A stretch of 64,000 nucleotides of DNA. It comes from JAJDXW01 sp965202895. Lineage in GTDB: Bacteria > Pseudomonadota > Gammaproteobacteria > HK1. Position numbers and translations under genes: made by a program. Within the stretch, counting starts at the first letter, position 1; every line of letters begins with the position of its first letter. Shown here piece by piece: positions 18,295-27,206 of the stretch. The stretch spans positions 2,728,001-2,792,000 of the forward strand of contig OZ241901.1 in NCBI GenBank assembly GCA_965202895.1, given 5' to 3'. The notes beneath the pieces are model-generated. The model ran no database searches, was not told where the DNA came from, and worked only from the letters and a program-made list of their open reading frames with translations.

Positions 18295-18401
18295 GCACGG
18301 ACACCGGCTCCGTCGCCTCGCATCCGGGCTGGAGGAATTCCTCGCCCCCGGTCGCGCGTCAGGCGCATCGCCGGGCTCGCACTTCTCCACTTCGCCGCTC
18401 C
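18295..18401. repeat. direct repeat, right copy, bracketing the ATPase/nuclease island
   Basis: This is the partner of 15252-15361: GCACGG, CGTCGCCTCG, ATCCGGGCT, GGAATTCCTCGCCCCCGG and ACTTCTCCAC occur in the same order and orientation. It could be one of a wider repeat family or a duplication formed on insertion of the island. Confidence 0.6.
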
Positions 18402-18485
18402 GTCACCGCTTCGCTCGCTGGCGAAGCGAGCCGGGGCGGGAGGTTTCCGTCGCCGCCGGCGTTCGGAGCCTTCAATTCGGACTTC

Positions 18486-18700
18486 GTGAACGCCGACCCC
18501 CCAAGGCTCCGTGGAGCGGTCGGCTTCAGACGCATCGCGCTCCATGTCCTCGCCGCCATCGTCCTCTATCTGGCCCTGTGCACCGTGCTCTGGCTCGGCC
18601 TGCAGGTGAACCCCGCATGGGGAACGGCGGGCTTCGTCGGCTGGCTTGGGCTCGTCGCCGCCTGGAGTTGGTGGACCAGACGGCGCGGGCGCTGCGAACG
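18486..18700 (+). other. possible small two-helix membrane protein or fragment
   Basis: From a GTG at 18486 the frame encodes a basic start, then RIALHVLAAIVLYLALCTVLW and GTAGFVGWLGLVAAWSWW, two good membrane helices, and then TRRRGR as a positive stop-transfer patch. This is much more protein-like than the surrounding frames. No stop follows until 19370 and the later sequence is low-complexity, so the gene is either frameshifted at its end or a fragment. I do not recognise the family. No Shine-Dalgarno is obvious. Confidence 0.3.
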
Positions 18701-19213
18701 CGGACCACCCCCGCCTGCCTCCCGTCCGGGACTCCGGCACCATAGCAAACTCCGAGCGCAGGGACGCACCCTGAAAGGGGTCGAACCAAGGGGGGGACAA
18801 GAGGCGGGTCCCTGCACTTGCCGCCTTGTCTCCGACCCTTCCCGGTGGGGGCCTTGCCGTGAAATTCTCAACCCGAGGCACACAAGAACGCCGCCCGCGG
18901 AATCCATTGTTTTCCGCAGGTTCGGTCGTCAACGCGGTCCATGCGGGAGGCGGATCGGCTTACGGACTGCCCCAAGTGGTCCGGCGCTTCGCGACCTCGA
19001 AAGAGCAAGCGTCAGGTCCAGTGGTTCCCATGGCAGACGCTCGGACGAGGCTCCAAACGGTGACGAACCGGCACCCGGCGGAGGCCATCGGCTTCGGGGC
19101 CGGCGCGGCAACCGCGCACGATCCCGGTTCCAATTCCGATTCCGGAGCGGAGCTCGCGGGGAGAGCGGCCTCCGCGTCCGGGAACGCTCTCGTCCGGCTC
19201 CCGGCGGCCCGCC
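18701..19213. other. no gene recognised
   Basis: Nothing recognisable is encoded between the small membrane-protein fragment and the convergent MaoC gene. A CCATTG box with TTTT, like those in the repeat-bearing gaps, is at 18904. Confidence 0.4.
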
Positions 19214-19630
19214 TCAGCCGGTTGCGACCACGGTGGCGGTCCCGGTGAGGACGGTCTCCCCTTTCTGGTTGGTGGTGGTCACCGAGAAGTCCACCAGCCG
19301 CTCGCCGCCTTCCTCCCGGACCGCGTCGACCCGCGTGGCGGCGGTCAGGGTGTCGCCCGGCCATACCTGACTGGTGAACCGCACCCCGAACCTGCGCACG
19401 TTCTCCGCACCCGCGAGGTTGGTGATCGCCCGCCCGGTCATCCCCATCGTCAGCATCCCGTGGGCGAACACCCCCCGATAGCCGGCCGCTTCGCGGGTAT
19501 AGAGTTCGTCGGTGTGGATCGGGTTGTAGTCGCCGGACGCGCCCGAGTACATCACGAGCTGGGTGCGGGTCAGGTCCTCCACGAGCACCTCTTCGTGGAG
19601 GTCGCCGACCTTGAATTCTCTCGCCGTCAT
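19214..19630 (-). CDS. MaoC-family dehydratase, C-terminal-type (hot-dog) subunit
   Basis: This roughly 138-residue hot-dog protein carries the hydratase-2 motif: the catalytic Asp and His appear in SGDYNPIHTDE, followed by GVFAHGMLTMGM. It hydrates or dehydrates acyl thioesters and works as the catalytic half of a pair with the upstream gene, as in HadB-like or mesaconyl-CoA hydratase-type complexes. The ATG at 19630 is preferred because GGAGGG precedes it; an in-frame ATG at 19648 is also possible and would leave one base after the upstream stop. The substrate is not known. Confidence 0.85.
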   Translation of the reverse strand: MTAREFKVGDLHEEVLVEDLTRTQLVMYSGASGDYNPIHTDELYTREAAGYRGVFAHGMLTMGMTGRAITNLAGAENVRRFGVRFTSQVWPGDTLTAATRVDAVREEGGERLVDFSVTTTNQKGETVLTGTATVVATG

Positions 19631-19649
19631 TGCCGTCTCGCCCTCCATC

Positions 19650-20171
19650 TCAGCCCTGGTCCACCGGCCGCTCGGTCTTGACCGTGACGCCCCGCGCCCG
19701 GCAGACGAGCTCGCCGTTCCGGTCGTGGTAGTCGATGAGCCGCTCCGTGAACAGGAGCTTGCCGGCGCGCCGGCTCTGCTTCTCCCAGGATTCCCCGACC
19801 CGGTAGGTCGCGGTCAGCAAGTCGCCCGGCCGCAGGGGCCGGCGGTACTCGAAGTGCTGCTCGGCATGGAGCCCGCCCGAGGACGGCGGCTCGCCGTCGA
19901 TCCCGCTCGGGGTCCCGCCCGAGCCGAACCACTTCTCGCCCGGCTTGGGGCGGGTCGGGTGGTCGGGGTCGAACTGCGCCACCGCCTGGGCGAAGGTCGG
20001 GGGCGCGACGATGCCGCCCGCCGCGGTCTCCTTCGCCGTCTCGGCGTCATGGTAGACGGGGTTGGTGTCTCCGATGGCGCGCGCGAACATCATGATGTGC
20101 GACGCCTCCACCGGGAACGTGACCTTCTTGGGTTCCGACACGGGCTGCCTCTTCAGCAATGGGCCGATCAT
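19650..20171 (-). CDS. FAS1-like MaoC N-terminal dehydratase subunit
   Basis: This 173-residue protein is a MaoC N-terminal-type hot-dog domain. Recognisable blocks are FPVEASHIMMFARAIGDTNP, YHDAETAKET and VAPPTFAQAV, then HAEQHFEYRRPLRPGDLLTA. Such subunits shape the acyl-binding tunnel and pair with a catalytic MaoC subunit, here the gene starting just after its stop. The frame is open upstream to 20552 but only low-complexity sequence is encoded there, so the ATG at 20171 is used. The upstream gap carries a repeat element. Confidence 0.82.
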   Translation of the reverse strand: MIGPLLKRQPVSEPKKVTFPVEASHIMMFARAIGDTNPVYHDAETAKETAAGGIVAPPTFAQAVAQFDPDHPTRPKPGEKWFGSGGTPSGIDGEPPSSGGLHAEQHFEYRRPLRPGDLLTATYRVGESWEKQSRRAGKLLFTERLIDYHDRNGELVCRARGVTVKTERPVDQG

Positions 20172-20530
20172 GGGCGTCCGGCAGCCCGGATCGACCGGTT
20201 CGCCGCCGCCTCGCCGGGCGGTATTATCGGCCCATTCCGCCTTCCGCTCTACCATGCCGCCCGTGAACGTCCCGGCCAGGGCACGATTCCCGGGAGATGC
20301 GCCGATCGGCGCTTCGCCGCCGGCCCCGGCCTTGGAGCCGACCGTCTCCGCCAAGGTCGCAGGAGGGCGCCATGGAGGCCCGTGCCGGCCGGTGGCGCGG
20401 GAGTGCCGTCGTGCTACCCGTCGTCGTAATCGACGTCGAGTGCAAGCGGTGGATCGCTGGTGCTCTCGCGCGTGTTTTCGAGCTCCGCAGCCACCGGGGT
20501 CCGAGGCAGAGAGTGGAGAGACGAACGCAT

Positions 20531-20661
20531 ATGAACCCGTCAAACTCGCCATCAGGGGTCATGGACCACCCAGGCATGATGACGACACATCGATCTTCAT
20601 GGCGTTCGAATTCCGTCCGATCACGCGGATGCCGCGAGATCCGATTTCGAGACGGGTTCAT
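20531..20661. repeat. dispersed repeat family A, miniature copy with terminal inverted repeats
   Basis: The 528-base gap between the dehydratase pair and potA has no gene. This 131-base unit begins ATGAACCCGTC and ends GACGGGTTCAT, a perfect 11-base inverted repeat. Its core (CATGGACCACCC, GCATGATG, then GTTCGAATTCCGTCCGATCA) is nearly identical to 26834-26960. The look is that of a small non-autonomous element. Confidence 0.75.
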
Positions 20662-20699
20662 GTCCGTGCCGCCCTCGCGCCCGCCTCTCCGGAATCGGC

Positions 20700-21833
20700 T
20701 CACTCGGTGAGCACGAGGGTGTCGGCGGGCGCCCAGCTCACGAAGCGGCGCGCCCCCCGCTCGATCCGGACCGGGCCGCGGGCGGTGTTGGGGATCGTCG
20801 CCGCCAACCGCATCCCCTGCGCGGTGACCAGGAAGAGGCGGGTCTCGCTTCCGTAGTAGGCGAAGTCCTCGACCGTCGCCTCGAACGCGATCTCCGCGCC
20901 CGGGCGCGATTCGCCGAGGCGGATCTTCTCCGGCCGGACCGCGACCCCGACCTCTCCCCGCACGGGCTCCGGGTGGGGGACGCGGAGGGCGCCGAGCCCG
21001 GGCGCCTCCAGCAGGAGCCGGCCCTCCCGATCCCGGCCGGCGTTCGCCGAAGCCTCGAAGAGGTTCACCTTGCCGATGAAGTCGGCGACGAAGCGGCAGC
21101 TCGGGTACTCGTACAGGGTCGCCGGGTCCGCCACCTGCCGCACCCGTCCGCGCTCCATCACCGCGATCCGGTCCGCCATCGACAGCGCCTCGTCCTGGTC
21201 GTGGGTGACGAAGACGAACGTGATCCCGACCGCGATCCGGAGGTTGACGAGCTCCCGGCGCATCGCCTCGCGGAGCTTCGCGTCGAGCGCCGAGAGCGGC
21301 TCGTCGAGGAGCAGCACCCGTGGACGCTTCACGAGCGCCCGCGCGAGCGCGACCCGCTGGCGCTGGCCGCCGGAGAGCTGATCGGGTTTTCTCTCCTCGA
21401 GCCCTTCGAGGCGGACGAGCCCGAGCGCTTCGCGGACCCGCTCCCGGCGCTCCCTCACCGGCGCCCCCGTGACCTTGAGGCCGTAGGCGACGTTGTCGAA
21501 CACGCTCATGTGGGGGAAGACCGCGTATGACTGGAAGACCATGTTGACCGGCCGGCGGTTCGGCGGCACGCCGGCGACGTCGGCCCCGTCGATGCGGATC
21601 TCCCCCGCGGTCGGCGTCTCGAACCCCGCGAGCATCCGCAGGAGGGTCGTCTTGCCGCAGCCGGAAGGGCCGAGGAGGGCGAACAGCTCGCCCTGCGGGA
21701 CCTCGAGATCGACCGAATCGACGGCCGACGGACCCGCCCCGAAGCGCTTGGTGACGCCCCGGAGCTCGACGATGGGGGGCTTGGCCGATCCGTTCCCGGC
21801 GCCCCTGCCGTTCCCGTCTTTGGCGCCGCTCAT
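20700..21833 (-). CDS. potA: polyamine ABC transporter ATP-binding protein PotA
   Basis: This 377-residue ATPase powers uptake of spermidine or putrescine. Walker A GPSGCGKTT lies near residue 53, the Q-loop in NMVFQSYAVFPHM, signature LSGGQRQRVALARAL, Walker B VLLLDEPLSALD and the switch THDQDEALS follow, and a C-terminal TOBE domain completes the normal length. It is the last gene of the set potD-potB-potC-potA on the minus strand, 85 bases after potC. The Gly/Asn-rich first 20 residues are outside the family. Confidence 0.9.
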   Translation of the reverse strand: MSGAKDGNGRGAGNGSAKPPIVELRGVTKRFGAGPSAVDSVDLEVPQGELFALLGPSGCGKTTLLRMLAGFETPTAGEIRIDGADVAGVPPNRRPVNMVFQSYAVFPHMSVFDNVAYGLKVTGAPVRERRERVREALGLVRLEGLEERKPDQLSGGQRQRVALARALVKRPRVLLLDEPLSALDAKLREAMRRELVNLRIAVGITFVFVTHDQDEALSMADRIAVMERGRVRQVADPATLYEYPSCRFVADFIGKVNLFEASANAGRDREGRLLLEAPGLGALRVPHPEPVRGEVGVAVRPEKIRLGESRPGAEIAFEATVEDFAYYGSETRLFLVTAQGMRLAATIPNTARGPVRIERGARRFVSWAPADTLVLTE

Positions 21834-21918
21834 CGGGTTCGTCCGCCCCGCGCGCCGCCCATGCCGGTCATCGCGCCCGCCGGCTCACCGGCCGCCGGAG
21901 CCCGCGCCGGGGAGCCCT

Positions 21919-22794
21919 TCATCCCTTGCCCGCCGCCGGCTGCCGTGCGCCGCTTCGCCCCTGCAACCAGAGCGCGATGCCGGTGACGAGGAGGGTGATC
22001 GCGATGAGGATGGTCGACGCCGCGTTGACCTCGGGGGTCACCGAGAACCGGACCATCGAGTAGACCTTCACCGGGAAGGTCACGGTGTCCGGTCCCGAGG
22101 TGAAGAAGGTGATGACGAAGTCGTCGAGCGAGAGGGTGAACGCGAGCAGCGCCCCCGCGACGAGACCCGGAAGCATCCAGGGCACGAGGACGTCCCGGAA
22201 CGCCTGCCACTCCGACGCCCCGAGGTCGCGCGCCGCCTCGTCGAGCTCGCGGTTGAAGCTCGCGAGCCGGGCCCGGACCACCACCGCGACGAACGGGAAG
22301 CTGAACGAGATGTGGGCGATGGTGATCGCGCCGAGGTTGAGCGGCCACGGGAGGCCGGCCGGCCAGCCGATGCGGGCGAAGAAGGCGAGCATCGCGACCC
22401 CCATGCAGATCTCCGGGATCACGATGGGAAGCGCCATCGCCGCCTCGTGCGGGCCCTTGAACGGAAAGCGGAAGCGCCAGAGGGCGACCGCGGCGAGGGT
22501 CCCGAGCACGGTGCTCGCGAGGGTGCTCACGAAGGCGATGGTGAGGGAGTTGGCGAACGCCTCGATGAGGGCATCGTTGTTCCACGCCTTCTCGTAGTAC
22601 TCGAACGTGAACCCCCGCCACACGATGTTGCGGCGGCTGTCGTTGAAGCTGAACGCGACGAGGGTCGCGATGGGGGCGTAGAGGAAGACGAAGGTCGCGA
22701 GCAGGACGAGCCGCATCCAGGCCCGCCGGCCGTACTCGAGCGGCCCCGGCGGCGGCCGGCGCCGGCCCGCCGCCGCCGCTGCTGCGGCGCTCAC
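21919..22794 (-). CDS. potC: polyamine ABC transporter permease PotC
   Basis: This 291-residue protein has six membrane helices and the permease EAA motif LDEAARDLGASEWQAFRDV near residue 190, which docks on PotA. The opening LVLLATFVFLYAPIATLVAFSFNDS is typical of PotC. Its start overlaps the potB stop by four bases, so the two permeases are translationally coupled. An Ala/Pro/Arg-rich leader of about 25 residues precedes the first helix. Confidence 0.9.
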   Translation of the reverse strand: MSAAAAAAAGRRRPPPGPLEYGRRAWMRLVLLATFVFLYAPIATLVAFSFNDSRRNIVWRGFTFEYYEKAWNNDALIEAFANSLTIAFVSTLASTVLGTLAAVALWRFRFPFKGPHEAAMALPIVIPEICMGVAMLAFFARIGWPAGLPWPLNLGAITIAHISFSFPFVAVVVRARLASFNRELDEAARDLGASEWQAFRDVLVPWMLPGLVAGALLAFTLSLDDFVITFFTSGPDTVTFPVKVYSMVRFSVTPEVNAASTILIAITLLVTGIALWLQGRSGARQPAAGKG

Positions 22795-23711
22795 GCCGCC
22801 TCCATCGCGGAGCGCCCGCGGCTCGCCGCCGCCCGGAGCGCGAGGGCGAAGAACGTCACGTACATCAGGATGAACGAGAGGGCCGCCCCGAACGGCCAGT
22901 CGTTCGCCGACTTGAACTGGCGCTCGATGACGTTCGCGATCATCTGGCTGTCCGTGCCGCCGAGGAGGTCCGGGGTGAGGAACGAGCCGAGGGCGGGGAT
23001 GAACGTGATGATGACCCCGGAGACGATTCCGGGGAGCGCGAGCGGGACGACGACGGACGCGAACGTGCGGAGCTGGCTCGCCCCGAGGTCGAGGCTCGCC
23101 TCGAGGTACGAGCGATCGAGCCGATCGAGGGCCGCGTAGAGGGGGAGGACCATGAACGGGAGGTGGACGTACACGAGGCCGTAGACGACGGCGGTGTTGT
23201 TGTAGAGCATCGCGAACGGCTCGAAGCGCTCACCGAGGAGGTGGAGGTCTCCGAGGCCGGCCCACGCGAGGGCGGCATCCGCCCTCTCCCACATCCACTC
23301 GGCGGTGAAGTTGACGTACCCGCGGGTCCTCAGCACCGCGATGAGGGCGTAGGTCCGGATGAGGAGGTTGGTCCAGAACGGAAGGATGGTGAGCAGGAGC
23401 AGGATCGCCTTCCAGCGCGGCGGGGCGAACGTGATGGCCACCGCCACCGGGAATCCGACGGCGAGGCAGATGAGGGTGGTGAGCGCCGCGAACCGGAACG
23501 ACTTCGCGAAGATCCGGAGGTAGAGAGGATCGAGGGCGCGGACGTAGTTCTCCAGCGTTCCGTTGATCGCGATCTCGACGAGGCCCCGCTTCTCGCCGAA
23601 GCTGAAGCCCCACACCAGCGCGAGCGGGGCGAGGAAGAACAGGACGAGCCACGCCGTCGGCGGCAGGAAGAACGCCCAGAAGGCTCGCCGGGAGGCGCGC
23701 CAGGGGTCCAT
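22791..23711 (-). CDS. potB: polyamine ABC transporter permease PotB
   Basis: This 306-residue permease pairs with PotC to form the membrane channel. It has six predicted helices, starting with FFLPPTAWLVLFFLAPLALV, and the EAA motif LEASLDLGASQLRTFASVVV near residue 205. Its gene follows potD after about 225 bases of non-coding GC-rich sequence and overlaps potC. Length and motif spacing are normal. Confidence 0.9.
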   Translation of the reverse strand: MDPWRASRRAFWAFFLPPTAWLVLFFLAPLALVWGFSFGEKRGLVEIAINGTLENYVRALDPLYLRIFAKSFRFAALTTLICLAVGFPVAVAITFAPPRWKAILLLLTILPFWTNLLIRTYALIAVLRTRGYVNFTAEWMWERADAALAWAGLGDLHLLGERFEPFAMLYNNTAVVYGLVYVHLPFMVLPLYAALDRLDRSYLEASLDLGASQLRTFASVVVPLALPGIVSGVIITFIPALGSFLTPDLLGGTDSQMIANVIERQFKSANDWPFGAALSFILMYVTFFALALRAAASRGRSAMEAA

Positions 23712-23936
23712 CGCGGGCCAGCGGTCAGCGGTCCGGGCGCCGGTCCGGCCGCCGGCCCGCGATCCTCCCCGCGCTCCCGGCCGGGAGCCTGCCCGGGCCG
23801 GAGCGATCGGGAAGTGCGGGCGCAGGCGCGGGCGCCGTCGCCCGCACCCCCGTCCCCACCCGCGCCCGCGCCCGCGCTCGCGCCGTCCGCGTCGCCCGCC
23901 CGATGCGCCCCGCGGCGGCCGGCCCTTCGCGGCGCG

Positions 23937-25025
23937 TCATGCGGCCTGGATGCGCGTCCAGGTCTCGTCGATCAGCCGCTGGTGGTCTTCACCCAGGTAC
24001 TTGTCCGTCTCCGAGATCTCGACCACCGACGGCGGCGGGAAGATCGCGGGATTCTCGAGGTACTCCGCCGACAGGTGCTGCTTCGCCGCCTCGTTGGGGG
24101 TCGCGTAGTAGATGAAGTCGGCGATCGCCGCCCCGACCTCCGCGTCGAGGATGAAGTCGATGAACCGGTGTGCGTTCCCGGGATGCGGCGCGCCCTTGGG
24201 GATCGCCAGGGTGTCCTCCCAGAGCAGGCCGCCTTCCTTCGGAACGACGTAGCCGATGTCGTCGTCCTCGGCCATGACCTGGAGGATGTCGCCGTTCCAC
24301 TCCATGGTGAGGTCCACCTCGCCCGCGATGAGCAGATCCTGGCCGTTGTCCTCGGCGAACGCCTTGATGTGCCGCTTCTGCCGGATGACGAGCGCCTCGA
24401 CCTCCCCGATGCGGGCCGGATCGGTCTCGTTGTACGAGTACCCGAGGTACTTGAGCCCGATCCCGACGATGGTGCTGCCGTCGCCGAGCATCGCGATGCG
24501 CCCGGAGTACTCGTCCGAATCGTAGAGGTGCTTCCAGCTGTCCGGCACCGCCGCGACCCTGGACTTCCGGTACCCGATCCCGATGGTCCCCCACATGTAG
24601 GGCAGGCTGTACCTGCGCCCCGGGTCGAACGCCGCGTCGCGGAACACCGGGGTGACGTTCGCCATGTTCGGGATCTTCGAGTGGTCGAGGGGCTCCAGCA
24701 TCCCGGCCGCGATCATGCGCTCCACGTAGTCGTTGGTCGGCACGATCACGTCGTAGCCCGGGTTGCCCTCCTTGAGCTTGGCGAAGAGCTCGTCGTTGTC
24801 GGCGAAGAGGTCCATCTTGACCTCGATCCCGGTCGCGGCCCGGAAGTCGTCGAGGGTGGTCTCGCCGATGTAGGTGTCCCAGTTGTAGAAGTTGAGCTTC
24901 GCCTCCTCGGCCGGCCAGCCGAGCCTCGGCGCGAAGGCGAGGCCGGCCGCGGCGGCGCCCGCCCCGGCGAGGAGCGAGCGGCGGGACATGCGGTTGCGGC
25001 CGCGGCGGCGCGTCATTCGGTTCAT
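23937..25025 (-). CDS. potD: polyamine-binding periplasmic protein PotD, Tat-exported
   Basis: This 362-residue binding protein captures spermidine or putrescine in the periplasm. A twin-arginine signal SRRSLLAGAGAAAAGLAFA occupies about residues 13-31, so export is by Tat rather than Sec. Mature family blocks are LNFYNWDTYIGETTLDDF, YDVIVPTNDYVERM and LPYMWGTIGIGYRKS. The start ATG at 25025 has a strong Shine-Dalgarno AAGGAGGT seven bases upstream. The reading frame is nevertheless open upstream through the aminotransferase, with no stop between them. Confidence 0.9.
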   Translation of the reverse strand: MNRMTRRRGRNRMSRRSLLAGAGAAAAGLAFAPRLGWPAEEAKLNFYNWDTYIGETTLDDFRAATGIEVKMDLFADNDELFAKLKEGNPGYDVIVPTNDYVERMIAAGMLEPLDHSKIPNMANVTPVFRDAAFDPGRRYSLPYMWGTIGIGYRKSRVAAVPDSWKHLYDSDEYSGRIAMLGDGSTIVGIGLKYLGYSYNETDPARIGEVEALVIRQKRHIKAFAEDNGQDLLIAGEVDLTMEWNGDILQVMAEDDDIGYVVPKEGGLLWEDTLAIPKGAPHPGNAHRFIDFILDAEVGAAIADFIYYATPNEAAKQHLSAEYLENPAIFPPPSVVEISETDKYLGEDHQRLIDETWTRIQAA

Positions 25026-26687
25026 CGGGACCTCCTTGCAGGTTTCCTCTGTCGGGTCCGGGGATGGTTCTTCTCGCGGCGAAGACGTCCGGCTCGAGAG
25101 ACGACCGGATCGGGCGCTTCCCGGGTCGGACGTTCTCGTGGGCGTGGCGGGACTCGTCGTGGCGGGTCTCCTCGTGCGGTCCGTCCGGCCCGCCCATCGG
25201 CGCCCGATTATCCGCGAGCCCCGGCGGGGACGCCAGCGCCAGCGCCAGCGGCGGCGGGCGCCCGGTCCTCCGGGGCGGGCGAGCGCGTCCATCGTCTCGT
25301 CGAGGGCGAGGCGCGCCTTCTCCACGACCTCGTCGATCTCGGCCCGGGAGATGACGAGAGGAGGGGAGAGGACCATGCTCTCCCCCACCGAGCGCATCAC
25401 GAGCCCGTTCGCCAAGCAGCGGTCGCGGCAGAGGACCCCGACCTCGCCCTCGGGCTCGAAGCGCTTCCGGGTCGCCGGGTCCTCGGCGAGCTGGAGCGCG
25501 GCGAGCATACCCGCCCCCCGGACCTCGCCGACGAGGGGGTGGCCGGCGAGCTCGCGCACGGCAGCCTGGAAGTAGGGGACGGTGCGCTCCCGGCAGCCCT
25601 CGACGATCCCCTCGGCGCGGAGGATCCGGAGGTTCTCGAGCGCGACCGCGCACGCGACGGGGTGCCCGGACCAGGTGAAGCCGTGGAAGAACTCGCCGCC
25701 CCGCCCGAGGAGAGGCTCGGCGATCCGGTCGTGCACCATGACCCCCCCGGTCGGCATGTAGCCCGAGGAAAGGCCCTTCGCGATCGGCATCAGGTCGGGG
25801 TCGAGCCCGTAGTACTCGGAGCCGAACCAGGGACCGGTGCGTCCGAAGCCGCAGATCACCTCGTCGGCGACGAGGAGCACCCCGTGTTCGCGGCAGATGC
25901 GGGCGACCTCCGGCCAGTACGTGTCCGGCGGCACGATCACCCCGCCCGCGCCCTGGATCGGCTCCGCGATGAACGCCGCCACCCGCTCCGGCCCGAGCGC
26001 GAGGATCCGCTCTTCGAGCGCCCGCGCCGCCGCGAGCCCGAACTCGTCCGGGGTCCGGCCGCCGCCCAGCTTGTACCAGTAGGGCTCCATGACGTGCTCG
26101 ATCCCCGGGATCGGGAGCCCGCCCTGGCGGTGCATGGTCTCCTTCATCCCGCCGAGGCTCGCCGCGCCCATGGTGCTGCCGTGGTAGGCGTTGTCGCGCG
26201 CCAGGATGACGTGGCGCTCCGGCTCGCCGATCACGTCGAAGTAGCGGCGCACCATGCGGATCACGGTGTCGTTCGCCTCCGAGCCCGAGTTGGTGAAGAA
26301 GACGTGGTTGAAGCCGGGCGGGGCCACCTCGGCGAGGACCCGGCCGAGCTCCGCGGCGGGCGGATGGGTGGTGTGGAAGAAGGTGTTGTAGTAGGGCAGC
26401 TCCGCCATCTGCCGGGCCGCGGCCTCCGCGAGCTCGCGCCGGCCGTAGCCGACGTTCACGCACCACAGCCCCGCCATCGCGTCGATGAGGCGCCGGCCGT
26501 CCGCGTCCCAGAGATGGACGCCCTCCGCGCGGGTGATGACCCGCGGGCCGCCCTTCGCCCCGAGCGCGCGGTGGTCGGTGAAGGGGTGGAAGTGGTGTCG
26601 GGTGTCGAGCGCCCGCAGGTCGCTCTGCGCGGGAGCGGCCACGGCGGCCGCGGCGGCGGGCGAAGCGGCGGTCCGGCTCGTCGTCAT
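25026..26687 (-). CDS. class III aminotransferase, putrescine/omega-amino acid type
   Basis: This PLP enzyme transfers an amino group, probably from putrescine or another diamine, given the adjacent polyamine transporter. Family blocks are FHPFTDHRAL, TNSGSEANDTVIRMVRRYF, AYHGSTMGAASLGGMKETMH and the PLP motif VADEVICGFGRTG; the lysine is in PIAKGLSSGYMPTGG. The natural domain ends near residue 460 (about 25300). The frame then runs on through about 75 low-complexity residues, including RWRWRWR from a hexamer repeat, straight into potD, giving one 916-codon frame. A stop (TAA at 25208-25210) exists in the +1 frame just past the repeat, so a one-base length change would close the gene. GGAGG precedes the start. 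Confidence 0.85.
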
Positions 26688-26833
26688 GTCCTTCCTCCCT
26701 TTCTTCGGCGGTCCCGGCCCGGATATCTCACCGGCCTGCTGCCGCGGGCGCCGCGGCGGTCGCGGTCCCGGCCCGGACCCCCCTCCGGACCGCCTCGACG
26801 GCGTGCCGCGCCAAGCGGGCTCCGCCTTCGACG

Positions 26834-27016
26834 TGAACCCGTCTCGAAATCACCATCGGGGGCCATGGACCACCCGGGCATGATGGCGACACGTCGATTT
26901 TCAAGGCGTTCGAATTCCGTCCGATCACGCGGATGCAGTGAGATCCGGTTTCGAGCCCCCACGGTGGCGAGCCGCCGCGCCGTCGCGTAAGGAACATCGA
27001 AGCGTTTCGCCGCATG
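26834..27016. repeat. dispersed repeat family A, copy 4 (long form)
   Basis: The 519-base gap upstream of the aminotransferase has no gene. This copy begins TGAACCCGTCTCGAAATC, the reverse complement of the right end of the copy at 20531. It shares that copy's core, then continues with CACGGTGGCGAGCC and GTAAGGAACATCGAAGCGTT, which are the reverse complement of part of 10660-10710. It thus joins modules seen separately in other copies. Confidence 0.72.
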
Positions 27017-27206
27017 ACCGGCGGTCGTGCCGGGTGCGAGGCCGGGCCTTCGCTGGTGTGTCCGGACCCGGTTTCGAGCGTAGCCCGAGCCGTGATCGGC
27101 GTGGAGTCGCTGACGGCGCGGGGATTCCCGCGACCTCGCAGGCAGGAGCGAACCTTCCGCCACGGCTTCCCCGGCACGACCCTGGTCCATGTTGGGAGAT
27201 CGGGCG

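Noticed and set aside
23163..26990. 1275-codon plus-strand frame opposite potB, potD and the aminotransferase
   Set aside because: Composition is Asp/Arg/Glu-rich shadow sequence; the minus-strand genes have full motifs.
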